Shown here: one piece after another, positions 11,192 to 22,581 of the stretch
How the letters are laid out: every line of letters starts with the position of its first letter
Numbering within the stretch: the first letter of the stretch is position 1
Assembly (NCBI GenBank): GCA_002150815.3
Contig: NDFF03000173.1
Location: forward strand, 1-64,000
Length of the DNA: 64,000 nucleotides
Direction of reading: 5' to 3'
Source of the DNA: Grammothele lineata
Lineage: Eukaryota; Basidiomycota; Agaricomycetes; Polyporales; Polyporaceae
Notes under the pieces: generated by a model
What the model saw: only the letters and a program-made list of their open reading frames with translations
Told to the model about the DNA's origin: nothing
The model's database searches: none
Position numbers and translations under genes: made by a program

Positions 11192-12859
11192 GTCGGGGTG
11201 CTCTGAGCGTAGGAACTGGTGGCCTAGTGTTGTCTGAGGTGTTTGTGGTGCTCAGGGGAGAAGATGTAGCACCCAGCAGGGTGCAAGCGAGTTCAAATAG
11301 CGTCGAGAGGGATAAACTGTTCCGCCGCCGTGCGCTGGGTGAGCCTTGTGCGAGGGGTAGGAGAGAGAGAGCCGGGGGCGGCGTTGGCCCGCGCGCGTGG
11401 CGGCTGGAGGCATCCAAGAGGAGCACGCCCGACTCCAGAGCGGTTCCCAGCGGCCCCAGCGAGGATCCGGAGACGCCAAAATGCGTCAGCCGCATACGGA
11501 ACGGCTTCTTCACGTGAACATGGGAGGCCCGGCCGAAGGAGGCGCGAATGCTCTCACGCGACGCCGTCTTCTGTCACTGCCGCGCGCGACATTGACCTGA
11601 TGCCTGCTGTGACCTGTCTATCTGATTGCGAGCACGATGCCTGTGCAGAGGGATAACAAGACCTGCAGTGCGCACGAGCTAAGACCCCGGCTCGAGGCTA
11701 GGATGAGCGAGATCCGTCGGTGGCTGCCCCGCGTCCCGAGCAGTGCGGGGTAGCGCGAGCAGGCGCGCGATCGGGGCGCGAGATCTACGATCATATCGGG
11801 CTCTCTGTGAGCCCTCCGTGTTCCCGTCATGGAGAACGGCTGACTCGATACCAGCCTCGATGCGGTTAGTGGTACCCTCAAGGTTCCTCGCGCAGCCAGA
11901 CTCCAGCCGCAGCCTGAGAGATGCTGGTCGATCGGAGGGCATCTATATGGAGCAAGAGGGTTTCCGTTGGTAGATGGCTGGTAGAGGCCGCTGACATCGT
12001 CTGCTCGAGCTGCTGAACATTCTTGCATCCGAGAACAAAAGGGGAACGGACGTGCCGAAAGGATGTTTGTCATGTGGTGATCCGGAGTGCTGCAGAGCCA
12101 GAAACCGCACACCTTTCGGGCCGGGCCAAACTACAGACGTGAATGCTTGAATGCCGGCAGCATAACTTTCAATGTCGGGGCCGTTCTGATCCACAGGTGC
12201 TTGCTACAACCGCAAGAACTGTATACTCGTCGGATCTACCTATCGCGAAGCCAATCCTTTAGAGACCGAGCGATTTTAGACACAAGACTGCGCTGACGAC
12301 ATACCGACATCATTTTCAAGCGACGTGTTTGACGAGGTAAGTACCCTCGTAACCCGAAAAAGCCGGTGAAGGAATCCAGTGTAATCACAGATGCATACTA
12401 CGCTGTTCCAGTCGATTCAGAGTTCACAGAGAGAAGGTGCTTGGAGAGACAGCCAACGAAGAACAGAGGGGAAAATTTGCCACGTGTGAGCGTGCAACAA
12501 CCTGCGTCCACATGGCACGTGATCGCGATGAGCCTATGACGTATCTCCCAGCGCCATGTCGGAGAAACTCGCGGACATGCTCAGAACGCAAGCTCAAAGG
12601 GTTGAGCACCAGCCAACCTAGCCAGTATTCATTGTAGTCATTCTTTCACACTGCTGAGATATTCACCGTGAACATAATGACGAGAAGATGACAAGTCAAT
12701 GACATTTTAAGACATCACGATACCATCAGCCGCACAAGCAATACACAACCTCCGGTCATGCGGAGATACTTATCATATACATGTCAGCACGCCGTCAACC
12801 ACAGTGACGTGGTGCCAGCCTCATTCCGTGTTCTGGTTATACATGCGACTCTAAGTCAC
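11192..12859. other. Intergenic region, no gene recognised
   Basis: About 1.67 kb between the monooxygenase start and the LamB stop. The first few hundred bases are the monooxygenase promoter. The rest has only short frames without family signatures. Confidence 0.6.
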
Positions 12860-14509
12860 TTATAGTCCCTCGTTGTTCTTGTCAACCAGCGCCTTGACCG
12901 CCCGCGCGATCTCGACTGCGCCCTGCATGTTCCATGTCAGTGCAAGAGCTCCATTTGGGCAAACTGCATATAGCAAAGAACTGTAACGCACCGGGGTGTC
13001 CGAATGACAACAAATCGACACAGCGTCGACGCCCTCGGGGAGCGGGAGCGTCCCTGCAAGCGTCGTGATCCTGCGCTCGCCGAGTAATGTGTTTACCCTA
13101 TCTGTGACGGCCGAGAGCGGGACGGGGGCGTGCTTCCTGCGTGGGGACAACGAGGGGGCGCCAACGGTGATTGTGGGAGTTGCGGGGCAGGATTTGGGTG
13201 GGGGTGGGTCAGCGGGACGGAGATAGAGGGACGTGGACGCGGGAGAAGGATGGGGAAGGAGAAGCGGAAGGAAAGGGGAAGTGAGAAGGGAGAGAAGGGA
13301 AGAGGGGGCCGGACGTACTTGGTGATGATGAGTTTACCCTCTGGGCTGTAGTCCAAGTCCGCGAACCACTCTGCGCGAGTGTCAGCAACGTCAGCACTCG
13401 TCTCGCTTCGAACACTGGCGGAGCGCGAGAAGCGTGCACCGCGCGAACCCCCGTTTTGGCGCGCGTGCACATCCTCAAGTACTTGACGTCACCCAAAACT
13501 CACCCGCGATAAAAGGCACCCCAAGCTCCTTTGCAGCCTCTTGGTGACACGTCCCCGCGAGGCCCATAAAGGGCACCCCGAAGAGCTTCGCGACGCCGAG
13601 CGCCGCGCGCGCAAGCGCCATGTCGCGTGCGGTCATGCCGTACACTGCGCCGTGTGGCTTGATCTAGTATTCCACCAAGAACGTGAGGACGCGCGTATAG
13701 GAGGACGAGGTGGAGAAGGGAGTGCGTACGTGGTTGAGTGTGAGGCCGTGTAAGGTGAGGAAGCCGGTGAGCGCGCCGACTTGGTAGATGAAGCATGACG
13801 CGAGCTCGTCCTACACGAGAAACGCGATAAAATGTGACGTCAGCTGTGCTTTGGTAGTATGGACGATATGTGCAGCATTCAACGCACCGGTTCCATGGCC
13901 ATTTCGCGCCTGCCCCAGCCTTGCCTGTCAGGGAGAGAGGGGTGCGCGCCGACGAGGACGTTGTTCTCTTTTGCGAGACGGACTGTGTCGTTCATGATTG
14001 TGAAGTCACTGAAATGCAGAGGAGAGTATTAGGGAACAGCCTTGCAAGGATATAGGTGGTAGGACCCACGAGGCGTGAAAGCCACACGCAACGTTGGCCA
14101 GATGAATGGTTTTCATGAGTGCCTCATCGTCGCCCTATGAAGCAACCACGGGGGTATTGTGAGCGAGCGTAGATGGCTGCAGACAACGGCCAGTACTTAC
14201 TATCTTGTATAACGCAAACCCCTGAAAAGTGTATGAGTGGTACTCGTTTCGCAGGCAGGTGGAAGCATCTCGATGGACGAGAGAGAAAGGGTCGAGATGA
14301 CGTAGCGCCCAACTAGATCGTCGGCTGAGACGTATCGAAAGACGCCGGACACTCTCCTTCCACTACAAAGACCATCTTCACCGCCCCTCCACAATCCGTC
14401 ATTTGTCCCGTATATGCGCGCAGAGAAACAGCATGACGTGTGAAGTAAGATTAGAAGTTACACCCACCTCGCCCATGTCGCAGTTCACCGTCGCGCGGAG
14501 CGGAGCCAT
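12860..14509 (-). CDS. lamB: LamB/YcsF family protein (5-oxoprolinase subunit A / lactam utilisation type)
   Basis: A 249-residue protein from nine exons, all with consistent phases: 14509-14468, 14221-14201, 14134-14070, 14008-13888, 13810-13730, 13663-13504, 13370-13319, 13136-12992 and 12922-12860. The length matches the family (about 250). Family signatures in order: VNCDMGE at the N-terminus, HLANVACGFHAS, VGAHPSLPD with GWGRREM, YQVGALTGF, IKPHGAVYGM, EWFADLDYSPEGKL, and SICCHSDTPGAVEIARAV at the C-terminus. In bacteria this family is PxpA, which works with KipI/KipA (PxpB/PxpC) to open 5-oxoproline with ATP. In Aspergillus nidulans lamB is needed to use 2-pyrrolidinone. It is divergent from a KipA-KipI fusion, which supports a shared lactam or 5-oxoproline pathway, probably cytosolic. 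The substrate is inference. Confidence 0.92.
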
Positions 14510-14866
14510 GTTAGGTGCAGTTGGACTTGAGGTGAGTGCCGCTGGGATCACTCAACGACGAAGTAGCTGAAGGAGGATGTTATCGCAGTGCTTTGTAGAA
14601 GTCCCCACCAACCTTATGTGCGAACACTATAGTTAGCAGGCAGTGGGAGTCGGATGTGCCCCTGCCTCGGAACGTGCGCGGCACGATAACGATCCTCTGG
14701 TCATGAGGCCTCGCGAAGGCATCCACCGACGTCAGAGCGGACACGGGTGAACATAGTACGTCTGCGATATCTCGTGCTATCTCTCAGCGCGCAAACACGG
14801 GCCTCCGTCTTCGACGCTTGCCCAATCCTTCTCTCGAGCGCGTCCAACTTCTACCCACCCACAACG
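14510..14866. promoter_or_regulatory. Divergent promoter between lamB and the carboxylase gene, with three GATA sites
   Basis: The 357 bases between two divergent start codons must serve both genes. Three HGATAR sites, the type bound by nitrogen-regulatory GATA factors (AreA family), are present: CGATAA on the minus strand at 14580-14585, CGATAA on the plus strand at 14684-14689, and AGATAG on the minus strand at 14777-14782. The sites are seen directly; nitrogen control is inferred from them and from known regulation of the Aspergillus lam locus. Confidence 0.6.
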
Positions 14867-17800
14867 ATGTCGTCGCCAGACGACCTCAAGTCCAAGTACG
14901 CCTCGCACAAGCTCCTCGTCGCGAACCGCGGGGAGATCGCCGTACGCATCCTCCGCACCGCAAAGCGGCTCGGCCTCCGCACCGTCGCGGTGTACACCCG
15001 CGCGGACGCGACGGCCCCTCACGTCGTGCTCGCGGACGAAGCCATTCCCCTCTCTCCCTCTGAATCCGACCCCATCTTGAACGCGCGTGCGTACCTCGAT
15101 CCCACTGCGCTCCTCGTGGCGTGTAAGGAGAGCGGGGCGACGCTCGTGCACCCGGGGTACGGCTTCTTGTCTGAGAACGCCTCCTTCGCGCGTGCGGTGA
15201 TGGATGCGGGTATGGGCTGGCTCGGTCCGAGGGCGGAGACGATCGAGGCGATGGGGCTGAAGCACTGTGCGCGGGAGCTCGCGAGGGAGGTTGGGGTGCC
15301 GCTTGTGCCCGGGTCTGGTGGGCTGATGAAGGACGTGGAGGAGGCGGTGGAGGTGGCGGATGAGATTGGGTTCCCGGTGATGCTTAAGTCGACTGCCGGG
15401 GGAGGAGGGATGGGGTTGGTTGTGTGCGGAAGTGTGGAGGAAGTGAGGGAGAAGTTCACGACGACGCAGGCTCGTGCGCAGGTGCGTACCGACGGCTCGT
15501 TGACTGCTAGTTCTTCACTGATGCTAGCGACTTGTAGTCACTCTTCCACAACGACGGACTATTCATCGAGAGATACTTCCCCGCTGCACGTCATGTTGAA
15601 GTCCAGGTGAGCTCGCTATCCTCTTTCCTCCAACGTTGTACCAACGAGCCAGGTTTTCGGAGATGGCGAAGGCCATGCTATTCACATGGGCGAACGCGAA
15701 CGTAGTGTCCAGAGGAGACACCAGAAGGTCATTGAAGAAGCGCCGAGTCCTTTCATGCTGAGACATCCAGGTACGTACCCCCTGTATTTGCACATCACTT
15801 AGGTATTCAACCATACCCTAGACATACGCACAAGGATGTACGAAGCCGCAGTCAAACTTGCGGAGCATGTCAAATACGCGTCTGCTGGAACTGTCGAGTT
15901 CCTAGTCGACGACGCGACCGGCGAGTTCTACTTTCTCGAGATGAACACGCGTCTTCAGGTACGCTTCGCCTTCTCGCAGGGTCCATGGGTTCTTAACGCT
16001 GCTGTAGGTCGAGCATCCCGTGACAGAGCTTGTCAGCCCCGGATTGGACATCGTCGAGCTGATGATCTTACAAGCCACAGCACCCAACGAGCTAGCAAAG
16101 CACTCCTTCCTGTCCCAAGACCGGTACACGCCGATGCCTTCCACTCATGCCATCGAGGTCCGGGTATACTGCGAGAACCCCGCCGCCCAGTTTACGCCCT
16201 GTCCAGGAGTACTGCAGCAGGTCGAGTTCCCAAAGTACGACTGGCTGAGGGTCGACTCGTGGGTCGAGACCGGGACAACGATCACGCCGCACTACGACCC
16301 TCTTGCGTGTAAGCTCATCGTCACTGGAGAGTCGCGCACTGAGGCGGTGGAGCGGTTGTTGAAGGTGCTCAAGGAGACGAAGGTGTATGGGCCGCCTAAC
16401 AACATAAAGTATCTCAGCGCGATATGCGCGTCCGACGTTTTCCGGGCCGGGAACGCTACGACGACGTTCTTAGATACGTTCTCCTTCACTCCATGGTAAG
16501 TGCCTCTATGCCCAATCGGTAGGACGCGAGGGGCCTAACTCGTGCACAGCGCGTTCACAGTCCTCAGCGGCGGGCTTGAGACCTCTGTACAAGACTACAC
16601 TGGGCGCCGTATCGGCCTCGGGATACCAAAGAGCGGGCCTATGGACCCATACGCATTCCGCATCGCCAACCTCCTCGTCGGGAACTCCGACGAGACTGAA
16701 GGCCTCGAGCTCACGCTCACCGGGTGCCGCCTTCTTTTCCATACGTCAGCAGTCGTCGCTATCACCGGCGCGCAATCCAAAGTGACCGTCAATGGGAAAG
16801 AAGTGCAAATGTGGACTCGCATCGTCGTCCCTGCCGGGGGAAAACTCGTCGTGGGCACAGCGAGCGGGACGGGCATGCGCGCGTATATTGCTATCCGCGG
16901 CGGGTTCCCCGAGATCCCGAAGTACCTCGGTACAAAGTCTACGTCAATGGGGCTAGGGGGATACCAGGGCCGCGCGCTCACCGCTGGGGACCACATCGCG
17001 CTCGGGGACTGTGCGCCGCGCGCTGATGAGGACAGCGCCACGGGGGTGCCTCTCGCGCTACCGGAGGCATTCGTCCCATCCTATACGTCGCATTGGGACA
17101 TCTATGTCCTCCCAGGGCCGCAATGCGATACGACCTTCCTCACACCCGCGGGCATCGCCTCCTTTTTCTCCTCGAACTGGACCGTGAGCGCAGCGAGCAA
17201 CCGGATGGGCGTGCGCCTCGAGGGCTCTAGCGCGGAGGGGATCGGATGGGCGCGCGCGTCTGGGGGGGAGGGCGGGTCGCACCCGAGCAACATCCTCGAT
17301 AATGGGTATGCGTTCGGGACTGTGAACGTGAACGGGGATACCCCTGTGATTTTGACGAATGAGGGGCCGGACATGGGCGGGTATGTGTGTTTGTGTACGG
17401 TGGCGAGTGCGGAACTGTGGGTGTTTCCCTTTGCACGAGAGCGAGGAATAGAGCTGATGGAGGGGGTTAGGTGGAAGCTCGGACAGCTCCGCGCAGGAGA
17501 CACGATCCGATTCAAGCGCATCTCCTACACTCAAGCCATCGACCTCAAGAACGCCCAAGAACACACTATCACCTCCATCCGCGCCTTCTGCCAATCTCCC
17601 TCTCCTACCCCACTCTCCTCCCTTTTCCCCGCCCCCACCCAACTTCCCGTACTCGAAGACCAAGACATCGACCCGCGCCTGCACGTCGTCCCCCCAGGTC
17701 CTTCCGGGGAGCGCCCGGGGGTGGTATTCCGCCAGGCGGGGGACAGCGCGATCCTAGTGGAGTTCGGGGAGATGGTGCTCGACCTCTCTGTGCGTGCGCG

Positions 17801-19508
17801 CGTGCATGCGTTCGAGAGCGAGGTGCGCAAGAGGCTTGTGCATGGCGTGTGGACGCTGGCGCCGTGTATTCGCTCGACGATGGTCGGTCTCTTTTTCGCT
17901 TTCTCAGCTTTTCGACTCGGAGTAACTAAACATGATACGCGTGCGTGTATCCAGGTACACTTCGACAACACCCAAACAACCCAACCCGCCCTACTCGCCG
18001 CCCTCATAGCCGCCGAAGCATCCCTCCCCACCGAAGTCTCCTCGCTCACCTTCCCCGGGCGGCGCATCACCTTCCCCATCGCGCTCGACGACCGGTGGTG
18101 CCGCGGCGCTCTGGAGAGGTACGCGCGCGCGATCCGCGCGGACGCGGTGTACCTCCCGAGCAACGTCGAATATCTTGCGCGTGCGAATGGGGTCGAGGAG
18201 GGCGCGGAGGGGGTGTTGAGGATGCTTGTGGGGACGGATTGGGTGCGTCGTTGGTCGAGCTTGGGAGGGGGCGCGCTAGCTGACGTGGCGGGGTAGCTCA
18301 CGCTGGGCGTCGGGTTTTACCTGGCGTGTCCGTTCCTCGTGCCGGTTCGTCCCTCTGTGGCTTCTTCCTCGCCTTACTTTCTCGCTAATCTATGTTGCAG
18401 ATTAACCCACTCTGTAGAGTGGTCGGGCAGAAGATGAACCCCTCCCGGACCTATACTCCCCGCGTATGCCCTTTCCCCTCCCTCTTCCTTTTCCCATTCC
18501 TAATTGCCCACTCCACAGGGCGCAGTGGGCATCGCAGGCGTCGTCGCTGCGATCTACCCCATCGAGTCCCCAGGCGGGTACCAGCTCTACGGGCGCACGT
18601 TGCCGCCTTGGCAGACGTGGGGCAAAGGGAAAGATTTCAGTCTGGAGTGTCCGTGGTTACTTAGGCCGTTCGACCAGGTGCGTCGCGCGTTCGTGCCGGG
18701 CTGCGAGAAAGCTGACGCGGGGAGAGCGTAGGTCACGTATGAGGTTGTGAGCGAGGAGGAATATGAGAGGGTACGTGCGAAATATCGTCGGTGCTTCCGC
18801 AATCTTGTTTGACGTTCGTCATGTTGTAGCTGGAGAACCAGTTCGACGCAGGCCAGTACACGTTCAAGGTCCGCCTTTACACCCACTCCCATGATCCACC
18901 CATCCCCGCACTGACAACGCATTTCTCGTCCCGCAGATCGAAGAACGCACATTCTCCATGTCCGACTACCTCTCCTCCATCTCCGGGCTCGAAGACCAGA
19001 TCCGTGCATTCAAAGCCGCACAGAGCGCAGGCGTCGCGAAAGAGAGCGCGCGGTAAGCCTCCCCTCACGCGCTTTTCGTGTGGAGCTGACACGCGCGGAC
19101 TCACAGGGAGGAACAGCTGTATGCGGAGTGGGACAAACAGCGGCGCGCAGAGGCCGACGCGCGACGCGCAAACGTCACCGGGCCCGGTGTGCAAGGTACG
19201 TGTCGGCCTGATGCCCCCACGCAGCTCGTCCCGACGACGCTCAACCACCGGCCCGAGCAGGCGACGTATCCGACAGCGCGGCGCACATCACGTCCTCGCT
19301 CACGGCGAACGTGTGGAAGATCAAGTGCGCGATAGGGGACGTGGTCCAGAGCGCGGAAGACGTGCTTGTCATCTTGGAGGCGATGAAGACGGAGGTGAAC
19401 GTGGAAGCGGGGGAGGAAAACGTGGGCCGGAGAGTGCGCGGCTTTGGGCGGGACGTAAGGGAGGGGACGTCTGTGCGGGCGGGGGACGTTCTTGTGGTTT
19501 TTGAGTGA
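14867..19508 (+). CDS. Biotin carboxylase-KipA-KipI-biotinyl fusion (urea carboxylase-like / LamA-type)
   Basis: A 1,282-residue biotin enzyme from 15 exons: 14867-15481, 15538-15606, 15653-15770, 15822-15958, 16008-16495, 16550-17882, 17955-18242, 18297-18344, 18401-18463, 18519-18677, 18732-18770, 18830-18868, 18937-19052, 19107-19195 and 19261-19508. Every splice keeps frame. Domains: biotin carboxylase 1-475 ([36 protein letters not shown]), KipA/AHS2 about 476-800 ([14 protein letters not shown]), KipI/AHS1 about 850-1135 ([13 protein letters not shown]), biotinyl about 1210-1282 with ILEAMKTE, biotin Lys about 1243. The architecture equals urea carboxylase, but the amidase (allophanate hydrolase) domain of fungal urea amidolyase is absent. 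Divergence from lamB argues for ATP-dependent lactam or 5-oxoproline opening rather than urea use. The usual Cys of the ERxCS motif is Arg245. Confidence 0.9.
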
Positions 19509-19859
19509 CCTGGGCTGTTTGTATTCGCTAGTAAGTTGAGCAAAAGATACAAAAAACACTATCCCGGGGGCATGTTCTATTCCGACATGGGGAATCGAAC
19601 CCCGGGCTATCGCGTGAGAGGCGATAATGTTAGCCACTACACCATATCGGATGCGGGATGAACCAAATGGTAACGTGTCAGTCAAAGAGCGCCTGCGAAT
19701 AAAGAGGGCCCCCATCAATGGGGTGGCTGTTAGCGAGAGGGCGGGAGGAGCGAGGACGGCGGGGGCCGCCCGGCGTTGACTTGGACGACGACGCGCTCCT
19801 CCGCCTCTCTCGCCCACCGAGCCTGCCCGTGCTTGCCCCGCGCTCTCTGGCTCTGGACG
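19509..19859. other. Intergenic region containing tRNA-Glu
   Basis: Between the carboxylase stop and the next start codon. Apart from the tRNA listed separately, only the promoter of the downstream gene is expected. Confidence 0.6.
19581..19651 (-). tRNA. tRNA-Glu (anticodon CTC)
   Basis: Read on the minus strand: acceptor TCCGATA pairs with TGTCGGA, a D arm with GTGTAGTGG, anticodon stem ATCGC/GCGAT around loop CTCTCAC giving anticodon CTC, and T loop TTCGATT. No intron. It differs by one base from the copy at 41861-41931: here the pair at the base of the T stem is C·A instead of C-G, so this copy may be slightly less stable. Confidence 0.93.
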
Positions 19860-22581
19860 ATGGACCTCTCCGCCCAGCCCAGCCGCGCGGACTCTGCCGC
19901 AGAGATCGCTAGCGCGTCCCCGTCAATTGGCCACGGCACCTCGGCACCTCGGCACACCCAAGCCGCCCCCGCCAGATCGCCCGCTCCGAGCCTGAGCGCC
20001 ATCGTCCCGCTCGACGTCGACGACAAGCCGAGCCGCAAGTCCTCCTTCGTCGCAGACCGCGCGGCAGAAGCCCCCGTCTATCAGCCTCCCGTCTACCATG
20101 GCTGTCAGTTTTTTGTTTCGTGCGCATACACCCACCTCTCGCGCCCCCGCTGACGCTCGCCCACATCGCGCCCAGTCTTCGCCGCCGCACTCGCACCCAT
20201 GCGCCGCGAGTTCTTCATCATCGTCTGCAGGGCGACGTTCTTCATCATGATCCTCATGTGGATCACCCTCCCCGTGTACGTACGCGTGCTTCCGACCCTT
20301 GCCATGCGAGCTCACCCGCGCACACGCGCAGCTACTGGGGCGCGCTCACCAACTCGTCCAAGCTGACCGGCAACCTCGAGGCCTGGTTCGTCGACCGCGA
20401 CGGCGACCGTATCGGCCAGGGCATGGCCCGCGCCGTCCAGAACTACGTCCCCATCGGCCCCGCCCTCAACTGGACCTTCCAGGACCCGCTCCTCGTCGGA
20501 AACGACACCGCCATCATCGACGCCGTCCTCCAAGAGCGCGTCTGGGTCGCCATCGTCAGTGAGTGTCCGCCACCGCGCCCGTGATTTCCATCTCGTGTCC
20601 CTTCCCTGCGTGATTTGCTTCCGCGCATGCCCAAATCGCCAAGCTTACGGCCGCTTCTATCCGGGCGCCTATTCGCACCCGCGGTGTCGGACGAGCGAAT
20701 GTTGGCGGCTGAATGCGATCGCGTCCCTGTATGCTAGTCTAGACCGGGCCGTTTTCGTCTCTAATCTGAAGGCGCATGCCCTGAGTTCATTATTGAACGC
20801 ATCGGCTCGATTCCGATGCCGTACGAACGAGCACTTCGTGCTGCGTGCCGATCATCGTGGCCGCTCTTCTCTCAGTCTACGTCATCGGACGAGGCAGCTC
20901 ACGTCCGTATGCAGTCCAGCCTAACGCAACCTCACGACTCTCCCACGCCCGCACGAACGGCGACACGACCTACGAACCTGCCACCGCCATCCGGGTGTAC
21001 TATTCTCAAGTACGTCATCTTCCCTTGCCTTTTCCTCCTCGTGCTGATCACCTTTCCTCTTCACGCAGGCACGGCAAGAAATCGCCACCGGCAATTTCAT
21101 CGTCCCACTGACAACACAGCTCCTGCAAGCCACGACAACCGCGTTCGCGACGTCGACCGCGCAGCGCGTGTTCGCGCAGATCGACTCGAACGGCGAGCCG
21201 AACTCGACCGCGCTCCAGATGATCGCGAATGCCCCGCAGACGATCACTCCTGCGGTGAGTTGGACGATGGTCAACCTCAGGCCGTATAAGTGAGTGATTG
21301 AACCTGGTGTGTGTGGAGTGGATGAGGCTGATGAGGGGGATAAGTGCGCCCACTGCACAGGCGGTGACGCTCGTCGGCAACATTTTCTTATGCATATTCT
21401 CGTACGTCCTTTCCCGAACGTGCAGCAGATCTCCCTCGCTCACCCAGATTGTATTAGATTTATGATTGTACGCCCTCTATCCCCGTCCTACCAGTCCGAA
21501 CACAGCTGACCCGCGTGAACATCACAGACGATGGCGAACTCGACCGCCCGCGCGCTCGTCGAGCCCTACATGCCCTTCCTGCCCTACATCGGCCTTCGCC
21601 TCGCCGTGCCCCTGCTCGCGTACTTCCCGCTCAGCCTGAGCTTCGCGCTCGTCAACCTCGCGTTCAAGCTCCCTCTCGGTACCAAGTGCGTTTGTCCCTC
21701 TCATAGCTAGCAGTACGGAGGGCGAGTGCTAATGGGGACGTGGGGACGTGGCGATAGGTTCGGCCTGGGCCCTGGGTTCATCGTTTCGTTCTTCTACATC
21801 TATATCGGCATGGCTGCCCTCGGGCTCTCGCTCGAGGCGATGATTACGATCCTCACGCCGCGATACACGCCTCTCTTCCTCTTTGTGCTCGTGCGTCCTT
21901 TCCATCCACCGTGTTTTTCGGAGGGAATGGTGACTGACTGACACGCGCGTGCGTGTGTGGGGGAATAGATTCTGTACAACATCTCGCCGGTGGTGCTACC
22001 CGAGGAGCTCCAGAACGCGTTCTATAGCTACGGGGCGGGATTCCCGATCTTGTACGTCCCTCTCCCTGCCCCTTTTCTCCTGTCCCCAGCTAACCCCTCC
22101 CCCTCCCTCCCCTCACCCTTCCAGCAACCTCTCCCAAGCCCTCCGCACTATCCTCTTCGACACGAACTCCCACCTCGGGCGCAACGCAGCCATCATCGTC
22201 GCGTGGCTCATCATGTCCGCGTGCACGATGACGCTCTTCACGTGGCTCGTGCGTGTCCTCTCGAGGCGGCGCGCGAGGAGGGCTGTGGAGGCTGCGAGGA
22301 CGAGGACGAAGAGCGACCCGGAGTTGGCGGAGAAGGGGGAGGGGTTGAAGAGGGGGAGGGGGAGTAAGGGCAGCAAGGGGAGTAAGGGCAGCCACGGAGG
22401 GAAGGCAGAGAAGGCAGAGAAGGGCGAGAAACAATGGAAAGGAGAGGAGAACGGCAAGGGCGCGTACGAGGGGAAGGGGAAGCAGAAGGCGGAGGTGGAG
22501 TCGCTGCGCAGCACGCGCAGCAAAAAGAGCGTCGGGAGCGGCAAGGGGAGCGTGCTCGTCGGCGAGAAGAGCGTCGATTAG
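19860..22581 (+). CDS. DUF3533 / SNG1-like multi-pass membrane protein
   Basis: A 598-residue protein from 11 exons: 19860-20103, 20176-20275, 20332-20558, 20915-21009, 21069-21289, 21345-21401, 21429-21450, 21528-21685, 21758-21890, 21969-22051 and 22125-22581. Phases agree throughout. The N-terminus is cytosolic-like, followed by a first membrane segment (FFIIVCRATFFIMILMWITL), a large extracytoplasmic domain with NST and NDT sites, then five clustered membrane segments. This matches the SNG1 (nitrosoguanidine resistance) family, proposed to act in membrane trafficking or drug and lipid export. The tail is very basic and repetitive (GSKGSKGSHGGKAEKAEKGEK-like, 22340-22440). The 356 nt third intron is about six times longer than the others, and the 22 nt exon is the least certain. 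Confidence 0.82.

Noticed and set aside
14867..19508. Calling this a urea amidolyase (DUR1,2)
   Set aside because: The N-terminal amidase/allophanate hydrolase domain is absent, and the gene is paired with lamB instead.
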